From: SZUA-547 sp963669265
Lineage (GTDB): Bacteria; Pseudomonadota; Alphaproteobacteria; Rhodobacterales; Rhodobacteraceae
Length of the DNA: 64,000 nt
Direction of reading: 5' to 3'
Assembly: GCA_963669265.1 (NCBI GenBank)
Contig: OY769916.1
Span: 744,001 to 808,000, forward strand
Below, piece after piece: positions 24,885-33,445 of the stretch (the stretch's first letter is position 1; the number at the start of each line of letters is the position of its first letter). The notes under the pieces were generated by a model. It was not told the origin of the DNA, did not search any database, and saw nothing but the letters and a program-made list of their open reading frames with translations. The translations under genes and the position numbers were made by a program.

Positions 24885-25397
24885 TCAGACCAGGTCCGAT
24901 TTCAGACCGGCGTCGGACGAATCCGTAGAATCGGCCGCCGCATCGAACGCCGCGCGGGCGTTGTTGGCCGTGGTCTCGATCAGAATTCGCCAGACATCCG
25001 TGGATTCGATCACCGCCTCCACCGCCTCGGCGATGTTGCGGGGCGACACATAGGGCTTGGCGACGATGAGGGACGCGACCACGATTTCCTCCGCCGTCAA
25101 GCCAAAGATCATCCCCCCCGTGGCGTGCGGGCGGGCGTTGAGCGCCATAAGATCATGGACGACGCCATCAAGCTCCGGCCCTGAGAGGCGGGCGATCATG
25201 GCGGTGATCAGCACCCCGTTGATCGCTGGCTGCGCCTCAACGGTCAACGCACGGTCGCCGATGGCGAGAACGATGCTGCCATCTTCCTGAACCACGTCCG
25301 GCGAGCGCATGTCGCCCAACCCTAGAACGGAGAGGAATTCATCGGTCTCAGCGTCGCTCGCGAAGGGTCCAATGGTCGCGCGCTCAGTGTCGGTCAT
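24885..25397 (-). CDS. CesT-type chaperone for the 906-residue effector
   Basis: A 170-residue acidic protein with the class I T3SS chaperone layout. It has an N-terminal helix (SDAETDEFLSVLGLGDMRSP), strands (GSIVLAIGDRALTVEAQPAI), a middle helix (SGPELDGVVHDLMALNARPH), a strand segment (GGMIFGLTAEEIVVASLIVA) and a long C-terminal helix (PRNIAEAVEAVIESTDVWRI). The upstream GGAAG fits a ribosome-binding site. The gene is 42 bp upstream of the large predicted effector and mirrors the chaperone-effector pair on the other strand. The client is inferred from this linkage. Confidence 0.75.
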   Translation of the reverse strand: MTDTERATIGPFASDAETDEFLSVLGLGDMRSPDVVQEDGSIVLAIGDRALTVEAQPAINGVLITAMIARLSGPELDGVVHDLMALNARPHATGGMIFGLTAEEIVVASLIVAKPYVSPRNIAEAVEAVIESTDVWRILIETTANNARAAFDAAADSTDSSDAGLKSDLV

Positions 25398-25789
25398 ATG
25401 TTTCTTCCGCCCTGTAAGCCTTCGGTGTTTCCGTCTCTTCCCGGCATGTCATCATATCATGGATTGCGGCCTCTCAGTGACCACGGCGCCGCGCTCCATG
25501 AACGCTGGAAAACCAAACCCATTCTTTGAGTTAGGAGCCCCGGCAGCTCCTCTCAAGCATAGATCCATCCGCGAAGGGGCGCGCCCTTCCCGCTTCGCTC
25601 CGCATGGCGTCAAAGGATACATTCGTTAGCGCCGCCGAATTCGGACGATTGTCGGTCCGGATCAGCCCTGACTCGCCATGCAAAAACTGCAAATCGGTCC
25701 TGCGTTTTTTGTGACTGTAAAAGCGCGTCGCGACTCCTTATTTGCATGCGCGAAACCCACTCAGATTCGAGTGTGAAGGAGACACGGCC
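25398..25789. promoter_or_regulatory. 392-bp divergent intergenic region, effector chaperone versus DUF1127 gene
   Basis: No gene is supported. On the minus strand the box AATCGTCCGAATTC (25637-25650) lies about 240 bp upstream of the chaperone start and shares a 12-base core with the promoter region at 7118. The right end must hold the promoter of the DUF1127 gene, whose ribosome-binding site is AAGGAGA at 25777-25783. Nothing else is recognised. Confidence 0.4.
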
Positions 25790-25942
25790 ATGATTGCTAA
25801 AATTCTCGAGAAATTCGCCTCTTGGCGCAAAGCCCAGGCTATCGCGAAAGACCTCTGGTCGCTCGACGACCGGGAACTGAACGACCTCGGGTTCGGACGC
25901 GGTCAGATCGCCTCGATCGCTCGCCACAGCGTCGCGCACTGA
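25790..25942 (+). CDS. DUF1127 small protein
   Basis: A 50-residue protein with the DUF1127 motif LWSLDDRELNDLGFGRGQIA near its C-terminus. The start at 25790 has AAGGAGA upstream; a longer frame to 25742 is less likely. Such small basic proteins are common in alphaproteobacteria, and a few have been linked to RNA turnover and nutrient or stress responses. Here it is monocistronic, between a divergent T3SS chaperone gene and a strong terminator, and marks the edge of the T3SS region. Its role is not inferable from context. Confidence 0.85.
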   Translation: MIAKILEKFASWRKAQAIAKDLWSLDDRELNDLGFGRGQIASIARHSVAH

Positions 25943-26003
25943 GGCGCACTATTCGGCCCGACCCATGCGGTCGCGCCGAACTAAACGACGCCCCGAAAAC
26001 AGA

Positions 26004-26040
26004 TTGGCCGCCGGAGCGTATCCGGCGGCCAATTTCTTTC
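26004..26040. terminator. Bidirectional terminator between DUF1127 gene and ABC operon
   Basis: TTGGCCGCCGGA (26004-26015) and TCCGGCGGCCAA (26021-26032) form a perfect 12-bp stem around GCGTA, followed by TTTCTTTC on the plus strand. It lies between convergent genes; the minus-strand tail (TCTGTTTTC) is weaker. Confidence 0.88.
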
Positions 26041-26089
26041 TTAAATGGCGCGTCTTGTCCGCGCGCCGATCCGGTCCTGCGAGATCGCC

Positions 26090-26875
26090 TTAGACGGTGC
26101 CGCCCAGGCTGCCTTCCAGCGCGACCAGCTCCTGCCCGCCGGCCATCATGTCCTGCAGTTCTTCGGGCGTGATCTCGCCCCGCACGGCCGTGCCCAGCGT
26201 CTTCCCGCGATTGAGAACAGTGAACCGATCGCCCACCGCCATCGCGTGACGGACGTTGTGGGTGATGAACACCACCGCGATCCCCTGTTTGCGGACCCGG
26301 TCGATGGTGGCCAGCACGTTGGCCGTCTGCCGGACGCCCAGCGCGGAGGTCGGCTCATCAAGGATCAGCACCTTCGCGCCGAAATAAACCGCCCGCGCAA
26401 TGGCGACGGTCTGGCGTTCACCGCCCGACAACGTGCCCACCGCCTGATCAGGACCACGCAGGTTGATGCCCATCTTGCGCATCTCTTCCATCGTGATCTT
26501 GTTGGCGTGGTCATGGTCGAAGAAGTTGATCGGCCCGACCTTGCGGAGCGGCTCATTCCCCATAAAGAAGTTTCGGCTGACGGACATCAGGGGGATCATC
26601 GCCAGATGCTGATGCACCGTGGCGATCCCGGCGGCGATAGCGTCGCGAGGATCGTCAAAATGCAGCGGCTTGCCTTCGAAATAAATCTCTCCGGCCGTCG
26701 GCTGGTGCACGCCCGACATGGTCTTGATGAAGGTCGACTTGCCAGCGCCGTTATCACCTAGCAGACAATGGCATTCGCCGGGATAGACGTTCACCGAAAC
26801 GCCCGCCAGCGCGATCACGCTGCCGAAATGCTTCTCGATGTCCTTCATCTCGATGATGGCGTCTTGATCGGTCAT
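26090..26875 (-). CDS. Sugar/inositol ABC transporter ATP-binding protein (single domain)
   Basis: A 261-residue ABC ATPase with Walker A GDNGAGKST, signature LSGGE, Walker B VLILDEP and H-loop FITHN. It has one nucleotide-binding domain, as in FrcA-type carbohydrate transporters, whereas RbsA/XylG have two. It would power the permease encoded one base upstream. It is the last gene of the SBP-permease-ATPase operon. An inositol-related substrate is inferred from the adjacent iol genes and shared LacI operators; the sequence alone shows only the carbohydrate class. Confidence 0.9.
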   Translation of the reverse strand: MTDQDAIIEMKDIEKHFGSVIALAGVSVNVYPGECHCLLGDNGAGKSTFIKTMSGVHQPTAGEIYFEGKPLHFDDPRDAIAAGIATVHQHLAMIPLMSVSRNFFMGNEPLRKVGPINFFDHDHANKITMEEMRKMGINLRGPDQAVGTLSGGERQTVAIARAVYFGAKVLILDEPTSALGVRQTANVLATIDRVRKQGIAVVFITHNVRHAMAVGDRFTVLNRGKTLGTAVRGEITPEELQDMMAGGQELVALEGSLGGTV

Positions 26876-26876
26876 C

Positions 26877-28001
26877 TTATCTCTCCCCCGTAATCATCCG
26901 ACGGATGTACGTGTTCAGGATCACCGCAAAGAGCAGGATGAGCCCCAGGAACACCCGGAAGAGCGAGCTTTCGACCCCGGCGAAGAACAGGCCTTGCTGC
27001 ACCACGCCAAAGATCAATGCGCCCAGCGCCGCGCCGATGACGGAGCCGTATCCGCCTGTCAGAAGCGCGCCGCCGATCACCACCGCGATGATCGCCTCGA
27101 ACTCCTTCAACAAGCCTCGATCGGCACCGGCGGATCCAAACTCCATCACCTGACAGGTGGCGAAGACGGTCGCGCAGAAGGCTGTGAACATGAACATCAG
27201 GATCTTCACGCGGTTGACCGGAACGCCCGAGTTGCGCGCCGCCTCGGCGTCGCCGCCAGAAGCGAAGATCCAGTTGCCGAACTTAGTCTTGGTCAGCAGC
27301 ACATGGCCAAAGATGATCAAGACGATCGCCCAGACGATCAGCATGGGAATGCCGTCGACCACCGGCTGTCCGGCGCGCGATCCACGCTCAAACGTAGCGA
27401 TGATCCCCACATCCCCCATCCAACTGAATGCGCCCGTCAGGATCTTGCCGCCAAAGAGCAAGGCCAGCCAGTCGCCCTCGGCCGCGTCCTTGATGCCGCC
27501 GATGATGGTCTTGCGCTCGATCGTCTGCGGAAAGTAGATCGTGAAGCCGCGCAGGATGAACAGGAAGGCCAGCGTTACGATGAAGCTTGGCAGCCCGGTG
27601 CGTACGACGATGTAGCCGTTCAGCGCGCCGATCGCCAGCGCCAGCGCGAAGGTGACGATAATGGCCATCCAGACCGGCCAGCCCAGCGTGACGCTGAAAA
27701 TGGCGATCATCATGCCCGCGAAACCAATCATTGAACCGACTGACAGATCGAACTCACCGGCGATCATCAACAAACACGCGCCGACGGCGATGATCATGAA
27801 TTGAGCCGACACCTGGCTCCAGTTCATCACGCCCTGACTGTTGAACATGCCGCTATCTGAGGCGAACAACAGGAACAAAAGAAATACGACAGCCGTGCCG
27901 ACGATGCCGCCCAGTTCGGGACGGATCAGGGCTTCGCGAAATCGAGAGCGTGTCTTAATTCGCTCATCGCCCCCTGCGGGGGTAGTGGATGCTTCGGACA
28001 T
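26877..28001 (-). CDS. Sugar/inositol ABC transporter permease
   Basis: A 374-residue RbsC-family permease (BPD_transp_2 fold) with about nine hydrophobic segments. The family signature GALLTGGYGSVIGAALGALI is present near residue 310. The N-terminus is a short soluble leader (about 30 residues) rich in Thr and Arg. It stands between the substrate-binding protein gene and the ATPase gene, with a stem-loop in the spacer before it. Its partner identity as an inositol permease comes from context only. Confidence 0.9.
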   Translation of the reverse strand: MSEASTTPAGGDERIKTRSRFREALIRPELGGIVGTAVVFLLFLLFASDSGMFNSQGVMNWSQVSAQFMIIAVGACLLMIAGEFDLSVGSMIGFAGMMIAIFSVTLGWPVWMAIIVTFALALAIGALNGYIVVRTGLPSFIVTLAFLFILRGFTIYFPQTIERKTIIGGIKDAAEGDWLALLFGGKILTGAFSWMGDVGIIATFERGSRAGQPVVDGIPMLIVWAIVLIIFGHVLLTKTKFGNWIFASGGDAEAARNSGVPVNRVKILMFMFTAFCATVFATCQVMEFGSAGADRGLLKEFEAIIAVVIGGALLTGGYGSVIGAALGALIFGVVQQGLFFAGVESSLFRVFLGLILLFAVILNTYIRRMITGER

Positions 28002-28032
28002 ATTCGCCTCGTGCAGCTGGGTCTCTAGAACG

Positions 28033-28065
28033 AAAAAGGGGCGACCGGTCGAAACCAGCCGCCCC
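28033..28065 (-). terminator. Intercistronic attenuator after the substrate-binding protein gene
   Basis: Read on the minus strand, GGGGCG (28065-28060) pairs with CGCCCC (28043-28038) and is followed by five T bases. It lies 14 bp after the binding-protein stop and 32 bp before the permease start. A partial terminator here would give more binding protein than permease, as is usual in sugar ABC operons. Confidence 0.65.
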
Positions 28066-28078
28066 GTTCAGGAGGAAG

Positions 28079-29032
28079 TTAGCGGTATTCGCCGGCGAAT
28101 TTTTCGACCAGCTCAAGCGCTTCCGCCGTCACGAAACCCGGGCCCGAGTTGATGTTGTTGCCCGGCAGCACCCCATAGCGGTGATAGTTCGCCAGAACCA
28201 CGACCGGCAGATAGGCCTGCAGGAACGGCTGCTGGTCGATGCCCCACTGGATGGTGCCCGCCTTGATGCCTTTGACGATCTCTTCGCCGAGATCAAATGT
28301 GCCGAAATAGATGTCGCCGGCCATTCCGTTTTCGTCCAGCGCCAACATGGTCGGGTCGGCCGAAACCGGACCCAGCGTCAGGATGGCGTCGGTGTCCGGG
28401 TTGGAGGAGAGATAGGCCTGCACCTTGTTCTTGACCTCCGCCGGGTCGGCGCCGCTGTCGAGCATCGAGTTGCCCAGCTCAACGCCCAGACCATCGGCGA
28501 AGCCCTGGCAACGCTCAGCCAGAGTCGGCTGTTGGATCGAGTGGTTCACGCAGAGGAACGACTTGATGCCGTCGCCCTTGGCGCGCAGTCCCGCCGCGTA
28601 GCCTGCATCGTATTCCGGCTGACCGACATACATTAGCGCGCCCAACTCGCGCGCCTGATCCGGCGTGCCGGTGTTCATGATGATCACATCGACGCCCGCG
28701 TCGACCGCGTTCATGATCGGGCCCTTGAGCACGTCATAATCGGCGATGGTGGTGATGATGCCGTTGGGCCCGCTGGCGGCCGCCTGTTCGATGATCCGCG
28801 CCATGTCGGCCAGATCGCCGGTCGGCGGGTTGCGGTACTCGACCTCGACGCCCATCTGCTCGCCGGCCAGCGCGATGCCGTTCTTGACCGTGTTCCACCA
28901 CGTGTCGCTGTCAGGCGCGTGGCTGACGAGAATATACTTCTCGCCTTCCGCGGACGCGCTCGTCGCCACAGTCATCAACGGCGCAGCGACCAAGGCCGTC
29001 GCCATCGCCAGATTTCTCATCAGTGATTTCAT
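28079..29032 (-). CDS. Periplasmic substrate-binding protein, probably for inositol
   Basis: A 317-residue Peripla_BP_4-type binding protein. A Sec signal peptide (LAMATALVAAPLMTVATSAS) is cleaved near SASA-EGEKY. The mature protein has the two-lobe RbsB fold (ILVSHAPDSDTWWNTVKNGI, then VDVIIMNTGTPDQARELGAL). It contains a Cys pair at FLCVNHSIQQPTLAERC, which could form a disulfide. It is the first gene of the transporter operon, next to a divergent LacI regulator and an operator that overlaps its predicted -35 box. Substrate assignment is by linkage to iol genes. Confidence 0.85.
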   Translation of the reverse strand: MKSLMRNLAMATALVAAPLMTVATSASAEGEKYILVSHAPDSDTWWNTVKNGIALAGEQMGVEVEYRNPPTGDLADMARIIEQAAASGPNGIITTIADYDVLKGPIMNAVDAGVDVIIMNTGTPDQARELGALMYVGQPEYDAGYAAGLRAKGDGIKSFLCVNHSIQQPTLAERCQGFADGLGVELGNSMLDSGADPAEVKNKVQAYLSSNPDTDAILTLGPVSADPTMLALDENGMAGDIYFGTFDLGEEIVKGIKAGTIQWGIDQQPFLQAYLPVVVLANYHRYGVLPGNNINSGPGFVTAEALELVEKFAGEYR

Positions 29033-29098
29033 GATGTCCTCCCAAGACTCACTTGTGCTGTGGGTAATGGACAGGTTGGCCCTGCCCCTCCGAAAATC

Positions 29099-29127
29099 GT
29101 TAAACCATACTCATCCAAAAATTGCAA
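29099..29127 (-). promoter_or_regulatory. Predicted promoter of the inositol transporter operon
   Basis: On the minus strand TTGCAA (29127-29122) and TTTAAC (29104-29099) are separated by 17 bases and resemble -35 and -10 elements, each matching four of six consensus positions. The -35 box is inside the LacI-type operator, so a bound repressor would exclude RNA polymerase. Confidence 0.5.
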
Positions 29128-29141
29128 CCGGTTGCAATTTT
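29118..29141. promoter_or_regulatory. LacI-type operator 1 (inositol transporter and regulator)
   Basis: A perfect 24-bp palindrome: AAAATTGCAACC and its mirror GGTTGCAATTTT. The central CG and TTGCAA half-sites are typical of LacI-family operators. It lies between the binding-protein gene and the divergent LacI gene, so the regulator probably controls both. The central 16 bases recur exactly at 33446-33461. Confidence 0.88.
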
Positions 29142-29204
29142 GATCGACCTCGGCCATTCTGCGATCTTGTTTTGGCGGATTGAGGGCTCGGGGGCTGCAT
29201 CGGC

Positions 29205-30224
29205 ATGGCCGTCACGTTGAAAGAGGTCGCACAGCGCGCCGGAGTGTCCCGCTCCGCCGTTTCGCGCACTTTCACGCATGGCGCCTCCGTCTCCGAAAAG
29301 ATGCGTCGCCGCGTGGAGCGCGCCGCGCGCGAACTGGGCTACAGCCCCAACGCTCTGGCCTCCTCATTGACCACTGGGCGCACGAAGCTGATCGGTCTCG
29401 TCTCGAACAACTTTCATAATCCGATTTTCCTGGAAGTCTTCGATCTTTTCACGCGCGGGCTTCAGGATCGCGGGCTACGCCCTCTGCTGGTTAACCTGAC
29501 GAATGAGACCGCCCCGGAAAATTCGGTGCGTATGCTTCGGCAATACTCGGTTGATGGCGTGGTTGTCGCCTCATCGACCCTGCCGCCAGGCTTCTCCAAG
29601 GCGTTTCGCGACGCCAATGTGCCGGTCGTGCATTCCTTCGGGCGCTATTCATCCGCGCCGCAGGTCCACATCGTCAGCATAGACAACGTCGAGTGCGGGC
29701 GCATGGTCGCGCGCACCCTCGTCGCCCGCGGATATGAGCGGGTCGCCTTTCTCGGCGGGCCGGAGAGCGCGACGTCGACGCAAGACCGTTTCGCGGGGTT
29801 CATGTCGGAGATGTCGCTACATCCCCAGGTGAAAACGACGCATACCTTCGCCGACGCCTATTCCTTCGACGCTGGGCGCAACGAGATGCTGCGTCTGCTG
29901 CAGAGCGAGCCGGCTGAGGCCTATTTCTGCGGCGACGACGTGCTCTCGATCGGTGCTCTGTCGGCCATCGAAAGCAGCGGGTTATCCGTACCAGACGATA
30001 TCGGCATCATCGGCCTCAACGATATGGAGATGGCGCGGTGGGAGAACATCAACCTCACCACCATCCACCAGCCGATCCGGGAGATCATCACATCCTCGAT
30101 CGAACTGATCGTCGCGATGCTGGACGAGCCGGACCGCTATCCCGAAGCCCGCATATTCCCCAGTTCAGTGGTTGAGAGGGGCACGTTGAGGCCCCTCCCC
30201 GACAACGCTCCGTCGACCGGCTGA
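29205..30224 (+). CDS. LacI-family repressor of the inositol genes
   Basis: A 339-residue LacI-type regulator. The helix-turn-helix is at residues 4-24 (LKEVAQRAGVSRSAVSRTFT) and the hinge helix at about 48-58 (SPNALASSLTTGR). A periplasmic-binding-protein-like sensor domain follows (LIGLVSNNFHNPIFLEVFDL). It is divergent from the transporter operon across operator 1, and the identical operator 2 lies between the two catabolic operons. It therefore looks like the local repressor of inositol uptake and breakdown, induced by an inositol-derived metabolite. It is not related to the DeoR-type IolR of Bacillus; the role is inference from the operators. Confidence 0.85.
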   Translation: MAVTLKEVAQRAGVSRSAVSRTFTHGASVSEKMRRRVERAARELGYSPNALASSLTTGRTKLIGLVSNNFHNPIFLEVFDLFTRGLQDRGLRPLLVNLTNETAPENSVRMLRQYSVDGVVVASSTLPPGFSKAFRDANVPVVHSFGRYSSAPQVHIVSIDNVECGRMVARTLVARGYERVAFLGGPESATSTQDRFAGFMSEMSLHPQVKTTHTFADAYSFDAGRNEMLRLLQSEPAEAYFCGDDVLSIGALSAIESSGLSVPDDIGIIGLNDMEMARWENINLTTIHQPIREIITSSIELIVAMLDEPDRYPEARIFPSSVVERGTLRPLPDNAPSTG

Positions 30225-30236
30225 CGGTTCGTCAGC
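30220..30236. terminator. Hairpin spanning two convergent stop codons
   Basis: GCTGACG-GTT-CGTCAGC forms a perfect 7-bp stem. It contains the TGA of the LacI gene (30222-30224) and, on the other strand, the TGA of the dehydrogenase gene (30234-30232). It could act as a compact two-way transcription end; no T-run follows, so this is tentative. Confidence 0.35.
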
Positions 30237-31389
30237 GAAACATCGGCGGACGGGCGTCGACCCATATGCCGTCGGCTCCGCCGCTCTCCGCAACGGCGAA
30301 GACGGCCGCCATCGACCGCAGCCCATCCTCGGCGCGCGGAAAGAGATCCGCCGCCGGTTCGACGTCGCGTCCCTCCTGACCAGCCCGGATCGCTTCGGCC
30401 AGATTGCTGTAGATATTGGCGAAGGCGGAGGTGAACCCCTCCGAATGTCCGATGGTGGAGCGGCTGGCGAGATCCGCCTCCGGGCTCAGATTGGCCTCGC
30501 CGCGCTCGATCACCTGCAACCGCTCGCCCAGCGGCATCCAGTAAAGCTGGTTAGGCTGCTCCTGAGACCAGCGCAATCCTCCTTTCTCACCAAAGACTTG
30601 TATGGCCAATCCGTGCTGGCGCCCCACCGCGACAGAGGAGGTCCACAGTCGCCCGACCGCGCCGCCATCCATGCGGAAATTGACCATCGCGTCGTCTTCC
30701 AACTCGCGGCTCTCGATGCAGCTGACCGTATCGGCCGAGAGCTTGGTGATCTCCTGTTGAAGCACGAAACTCGCCAGATGCAGGGCGTGAATGCCGCAAT
30801 CAGCGAATTGCGCGGAGACGCCCGCCTGCGCCGGATCATACCGCCACCGAACGCGCGGGTTGTCGGCGTCGGCCGCGTCCGCATGATGCCCGTGAGAAAA
30901 TTCGGTTTTGACAAGTCGAACCCGCCCAAGATCGCCGCGCGCCACCATCGCGCGCATGTGGCGCACCAGCGCGTATCCGGTATAGCCGTAGTTCACCGCG
31001 CAGATGCGACCGGTCGCCCGTGAGAGCCTCACGATCTCTTCGCCCTCTTCGACCGTCATCGTCATCGGCTTTTCGCAGAGAACATGAAAGCCCTTCTCCA
31101 GAAACGCCTTGGAGATCTCAAAGTGGGAGGCGTTGGGCGTCGCGACCGTAACCAGATCGACCCGGTCATCGCGCGCCGCCTCGCCCGCCAGCATCTCGCG
31201 CCAGTCGCCATAGGACCGGTCGGCGGCGAGACCCAGCTTCTGACCATAGGCGCGCCCGACATCGGGACGGTGATCCAGTGCGCCGGCCGCGAATTCAAAA
31301 TGCCCGTCTAGCCCGGAGGCCAAACGATGAACCGGTCCGATCTGGCTGCCTTCGCCGCCGCCGATCATGCCCCATTTCAGTTTTTCCAT
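30232..31389 (-). CDS. Gfo/Idh/MocA-family dehydrogenase (inositol locus)
   Basis: A 385-residue NAD(P)-dependent oxidoreductase. The N-terminal Rossmann fold has the glycine motif GMIGGGEGSQIG and the catalytic-lysine motif CEKPMTM at about residues 104-110. The C-terminal alpha/beta domain carries substrate residues such as FADCGIHALH. It is the third gene of a minus-strand operon with another family member and iolE. Members acting on inositol isomers include scyllo-inositol and chiro-inositol dehydrogenases; one of these is plausible here, but the exact substrate cannot be read from the sequence. Confidence 0.85.
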   Translation of the reverse strand: MEKLKWGMIGGGEGSQIGPVHRLASGLDGHFEFAAGALDHRPDVGRAYGQKLGLAADRSYGDWREMLAGEAARDDRVDLVTVATPNASHFEISKAFLEKGFHVLCEKPMTMTVEEGEEIVRLSRATGRICAVNYGYTGYALVRHMRAMVARGDLGRVRLVKTEFSHGHHADAADADNPRVRWRYDPAQAGVSAQFADCGIHALHLASFVLQQEITKLSADTVSCIESRELEDDAMVNFRMDGGAVGRLWTSSVAVGRQHGLAIQVFGEKGGLRWSQEQPNQLYWMPLGERLQVIERGEANLSPEADLASRSTIGHSEGFTSAFANIYSNLAEAIRAGQEGRDVEPAADLFPRAEDGLRSMAAVFAVAESGGADGIWVDARPPMFR

Positions 31390-31401
31390 GACGACCGTCC
31401 C

Positions 31402-32295
31402 TCAATTGAAGCCAATGGATTCAAGGTAGTTTCGGTTCTTGCGCGCGTCGCCCACAGGGTCCGGGTCAAGCGTCGGATCGCAGTCCTGCTCGACGGTGCA
31501 CCAACCCTCGAAACCAGCATCCAGCAACACCTGCCGCACGGCGGGAAAGTCCACATCGCCATCGCCGAGATTGCAGAAGATTCCCTGCCCGCACGCATCG
31601 TAAAACCCGGTGCGATTCTCGATCACATCCGCTTTCACTTTCGGATCTATATCCTTGAAATGCATATAGGATATGCGATTCACATTACGTTTCATGAAGG
31701 CCACCGGATCGAACCCGGCGTAAGAGTGATGCCCGGTGTCGAAGCAGATCTTCAGGAAGCTCTCGTCGACCTCCTCCAGCAGGCGCTCCAGCTCTGGCTC
31801 GAAGTCCATGAACCCGCCCGCATGGGCGTGGATGCCGACGGTCAGGCCATATTCCTCCGCGCCCATCTTCGCCACATCCGACAACCGATTCCGATAGGCC
31901 GCCCATTCGGCGGCGTCCATCTGTTCGGCTTCATCCGCGCGCCCCGCCGTTGGGGCCCGGCGCGGAGAGATGGAGTCGATCAGAACGAGATGCCGCGCAC
32001 CATGCGCGCTCAGCGACTTGCAGGTCCGGACCGACCCATCCAGCACATCTTCCCACGCGGCCGGGTCATGGAACGGGCGAAAGACCACCCCGCCAATCAG
32101 TTCAAGATCATGTTCGGCCAGGGCGTCCGCCAGTTCAGCGGGATCCTCCGGCATGAAACCCACCGGCCCCAGTTCGATGCCCTTGTAGCCCGCCTTGGCG
32201 CAATCCGCCAAAACCGAGCGCCAGGCGGGATTGCGCGGGTCATTCGCAAATTCGACGCCCCATGAACAGGGCGCATTGCCGATTCTGATTGTCAT
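31402..32295 (-). CDS. iolE: IolE, myo-inosose-2 dehydratase
   Basis: A 297-residue TIM-barrel protein of the IolE family, which removes water from scyllo-inosose (2-keto-myo-inositol) to give the trihydroxycyclohexanedione substrate of IolD. The N-terminal IGNAPCSWGVEF is the family hallmark. Metal-site segments typical of the xylose-isomerase-like barrel are visible (GIHAHAGGFMDFEPE, CFDTGHHSYAG, ISYMHFKDI, TVEQDCDPT). It lies between two dehydrogenase genes in a minus-strand operon and has CGGAGA before its ATG. This is a secure call. Confidence 0.95.
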   Translation of the reverse strand: MTIRIGNAPCSWGVEFANDPRNPAWRSVLADCAKAGYKGIELGPVGFMPEDPAELADALAEHDLELIGGVVFRPFHDPAAWEDVLDGSVRTCKSLSAHGARHLVLIDSISPRRAPTAGRADEAEQMDAAEWAAYRNRLSDVAKMGAEEYGLTVGIHAHAGGFMDFEPELERLLEEVDESFLKICFDTGHHSYAGFDPVAFMKRNVNRISYMHFKDIDPKVKADVIENRTGFYDACGQGIFCNLGDGDVDFPAVRQVLLDAGFEGWCTVEQDCDPTLDPDPVGDARKNRNYLESIGFN

Positions 32296-32313
32296 GTCAG
32301 CTGTCTCCGGCAG

Positions 32314-33417
32314 TCAAAACGCGTTGATATCTTTCCAGTTTTTCGCATTGGACGAGGCCCGGGCTGCGGCGATCACGCGATTGACCTCCAACCCGTCGCG
32401 AAAGCTCGGCCAGACCGTCTCGCCGGTCTCGATCGCCCGCAAAAAATCCCGCGCCTCAATGATGATCTGATCCTGATAGCCGGTGCCGTGCCCCGGTCCC
32501 TGGCAGAACGGCAGGTAATCTGGATGCGCAGGACCTGTCAGGACTTTGCGAAAGCCGCGACCTTCCTCCGGATCCTCCGCGCGGTAGAGCCAGAGCGTGT
32601 TCTGGTCCTCCTGATCGAACCGAATGGCGCCCTTGGTCCCGCTGATCTCATAGGCGTAACCCATCTTTCGCCCCGTTGAGATCCGGCTGAAATACATCTG
32701 CCCCATGGCGCCGTTCCGAAACCGGCACATCATCTGCGCGTGGTCGTCATTGGTCACCTGACCGCCGGGCCGGTCGGTATGGACGGTTTCGATCTCGGCC
32801 ATGACGCTCTCAATCGGCCCCATCAGCGCCAGCGCCCCGTTGATCATATGCGGTGCCAGATCGCCCATCGTGCCATTGGCGTCGCCGGAGGTGCGCCATG
32901 TCGCCGGCGCATCTGGGTCAGCGTAGAAATCTTCGGTATGCTCGCCCCGGAACCATGTGACCTCGCCGATCTCTCCGTCGCGGATCAGTTGGCGTGCGAA
33001 CTGGCTGGCTGGCGTGCGGATATAGTTGAACCCGATCATATTGGCGCAGCCGCTCTGCTCCGCCGCTGCGACCATGGCGAGGCTGTCCTCCAGCGACGCC
33101 CCCAGAGGCTTTTCGCAGAGCACCGGCTTGCCCGCGGCGAAAGCGGCTTCGGCGATCTGACGATGGGTTTCCTGCGGCGTGGCGATGACGATCGCCTCGA
33201 CCGCCGGGTCGTCGACCAGTTTGCGCCACTCTGCGGTCGCCCGCCGGAAGCCATAGGCCGCGCGGTAGCGCTCGGCGCTTTCCTCCGTCGAGGCGCAAAT
33301 CATCTCCAGGCGCGGACGGATCATTGTGTTGAAGACCGCGCCCACCGCCGACATCGCGACCGAATGGGCCTTGCCCATATAGCCGCCGCCCAGAATCCCT
33401 ATTCCAATCTCAGTCAT
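32314..33417 (-). CDS. Gfo/Idh/MocA-family dehydrogenase, first gene of the iolE operon
   Basis: A 367-residue oxidoreductase. The start is set at 33417 (MTEIGIGILGGGYMGKAHSV), because the open frame upstream runs through the promoter and operator. The Rossmann motif GILGGGYMG and the EKP motif (PVLCEKPLGAS) are present, with the C-terminal family segment (DLAPHMINGALALMG). It is 29 bp downstream of LacI operator 2, so it should be under the same control as the iolD operon. Its substrate is probably an inositol or related cyclitol; myo-inositol 2-dehydrogenase is more likely to be the other family member at 38078. Confidence 0.85.
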   Translation of the reverse strand: MTEIGIGILGGGYMGKAHSVAMSAVGAVFNTMIRPRLEMICASTEESAERYRAAYGFRRATAEWRKLVDDPAVEAIVIATPQETHRQIAEAAFAAGKPVLCEKPLGASLEDSLAMVAAAEQSGCANMIGFNYIRTPASQFARQLIRDGEIGEVTWFRGEHTEDFYADPDAPATWRTSGDANGTMGDLAPHMINGALALMGPIESVMAEIETVHTDRPGGQVTNDDHAQMMCRFRNGAMGQMYFSRISTGRKMGYAYEISGTKGAIRFDQEDQNTLWLYRAEDPEEGRGFRKVLTGPAHPDYLPFCQGPGHGTGYQDQIIIEARDFLRAIETGETVWPSFRDGLEVNRVIAAARASSNAKNWKDINAF

Positions 33418-33445
33418 GCTGAGCCGCTCCGCAATCAAATCCGAC

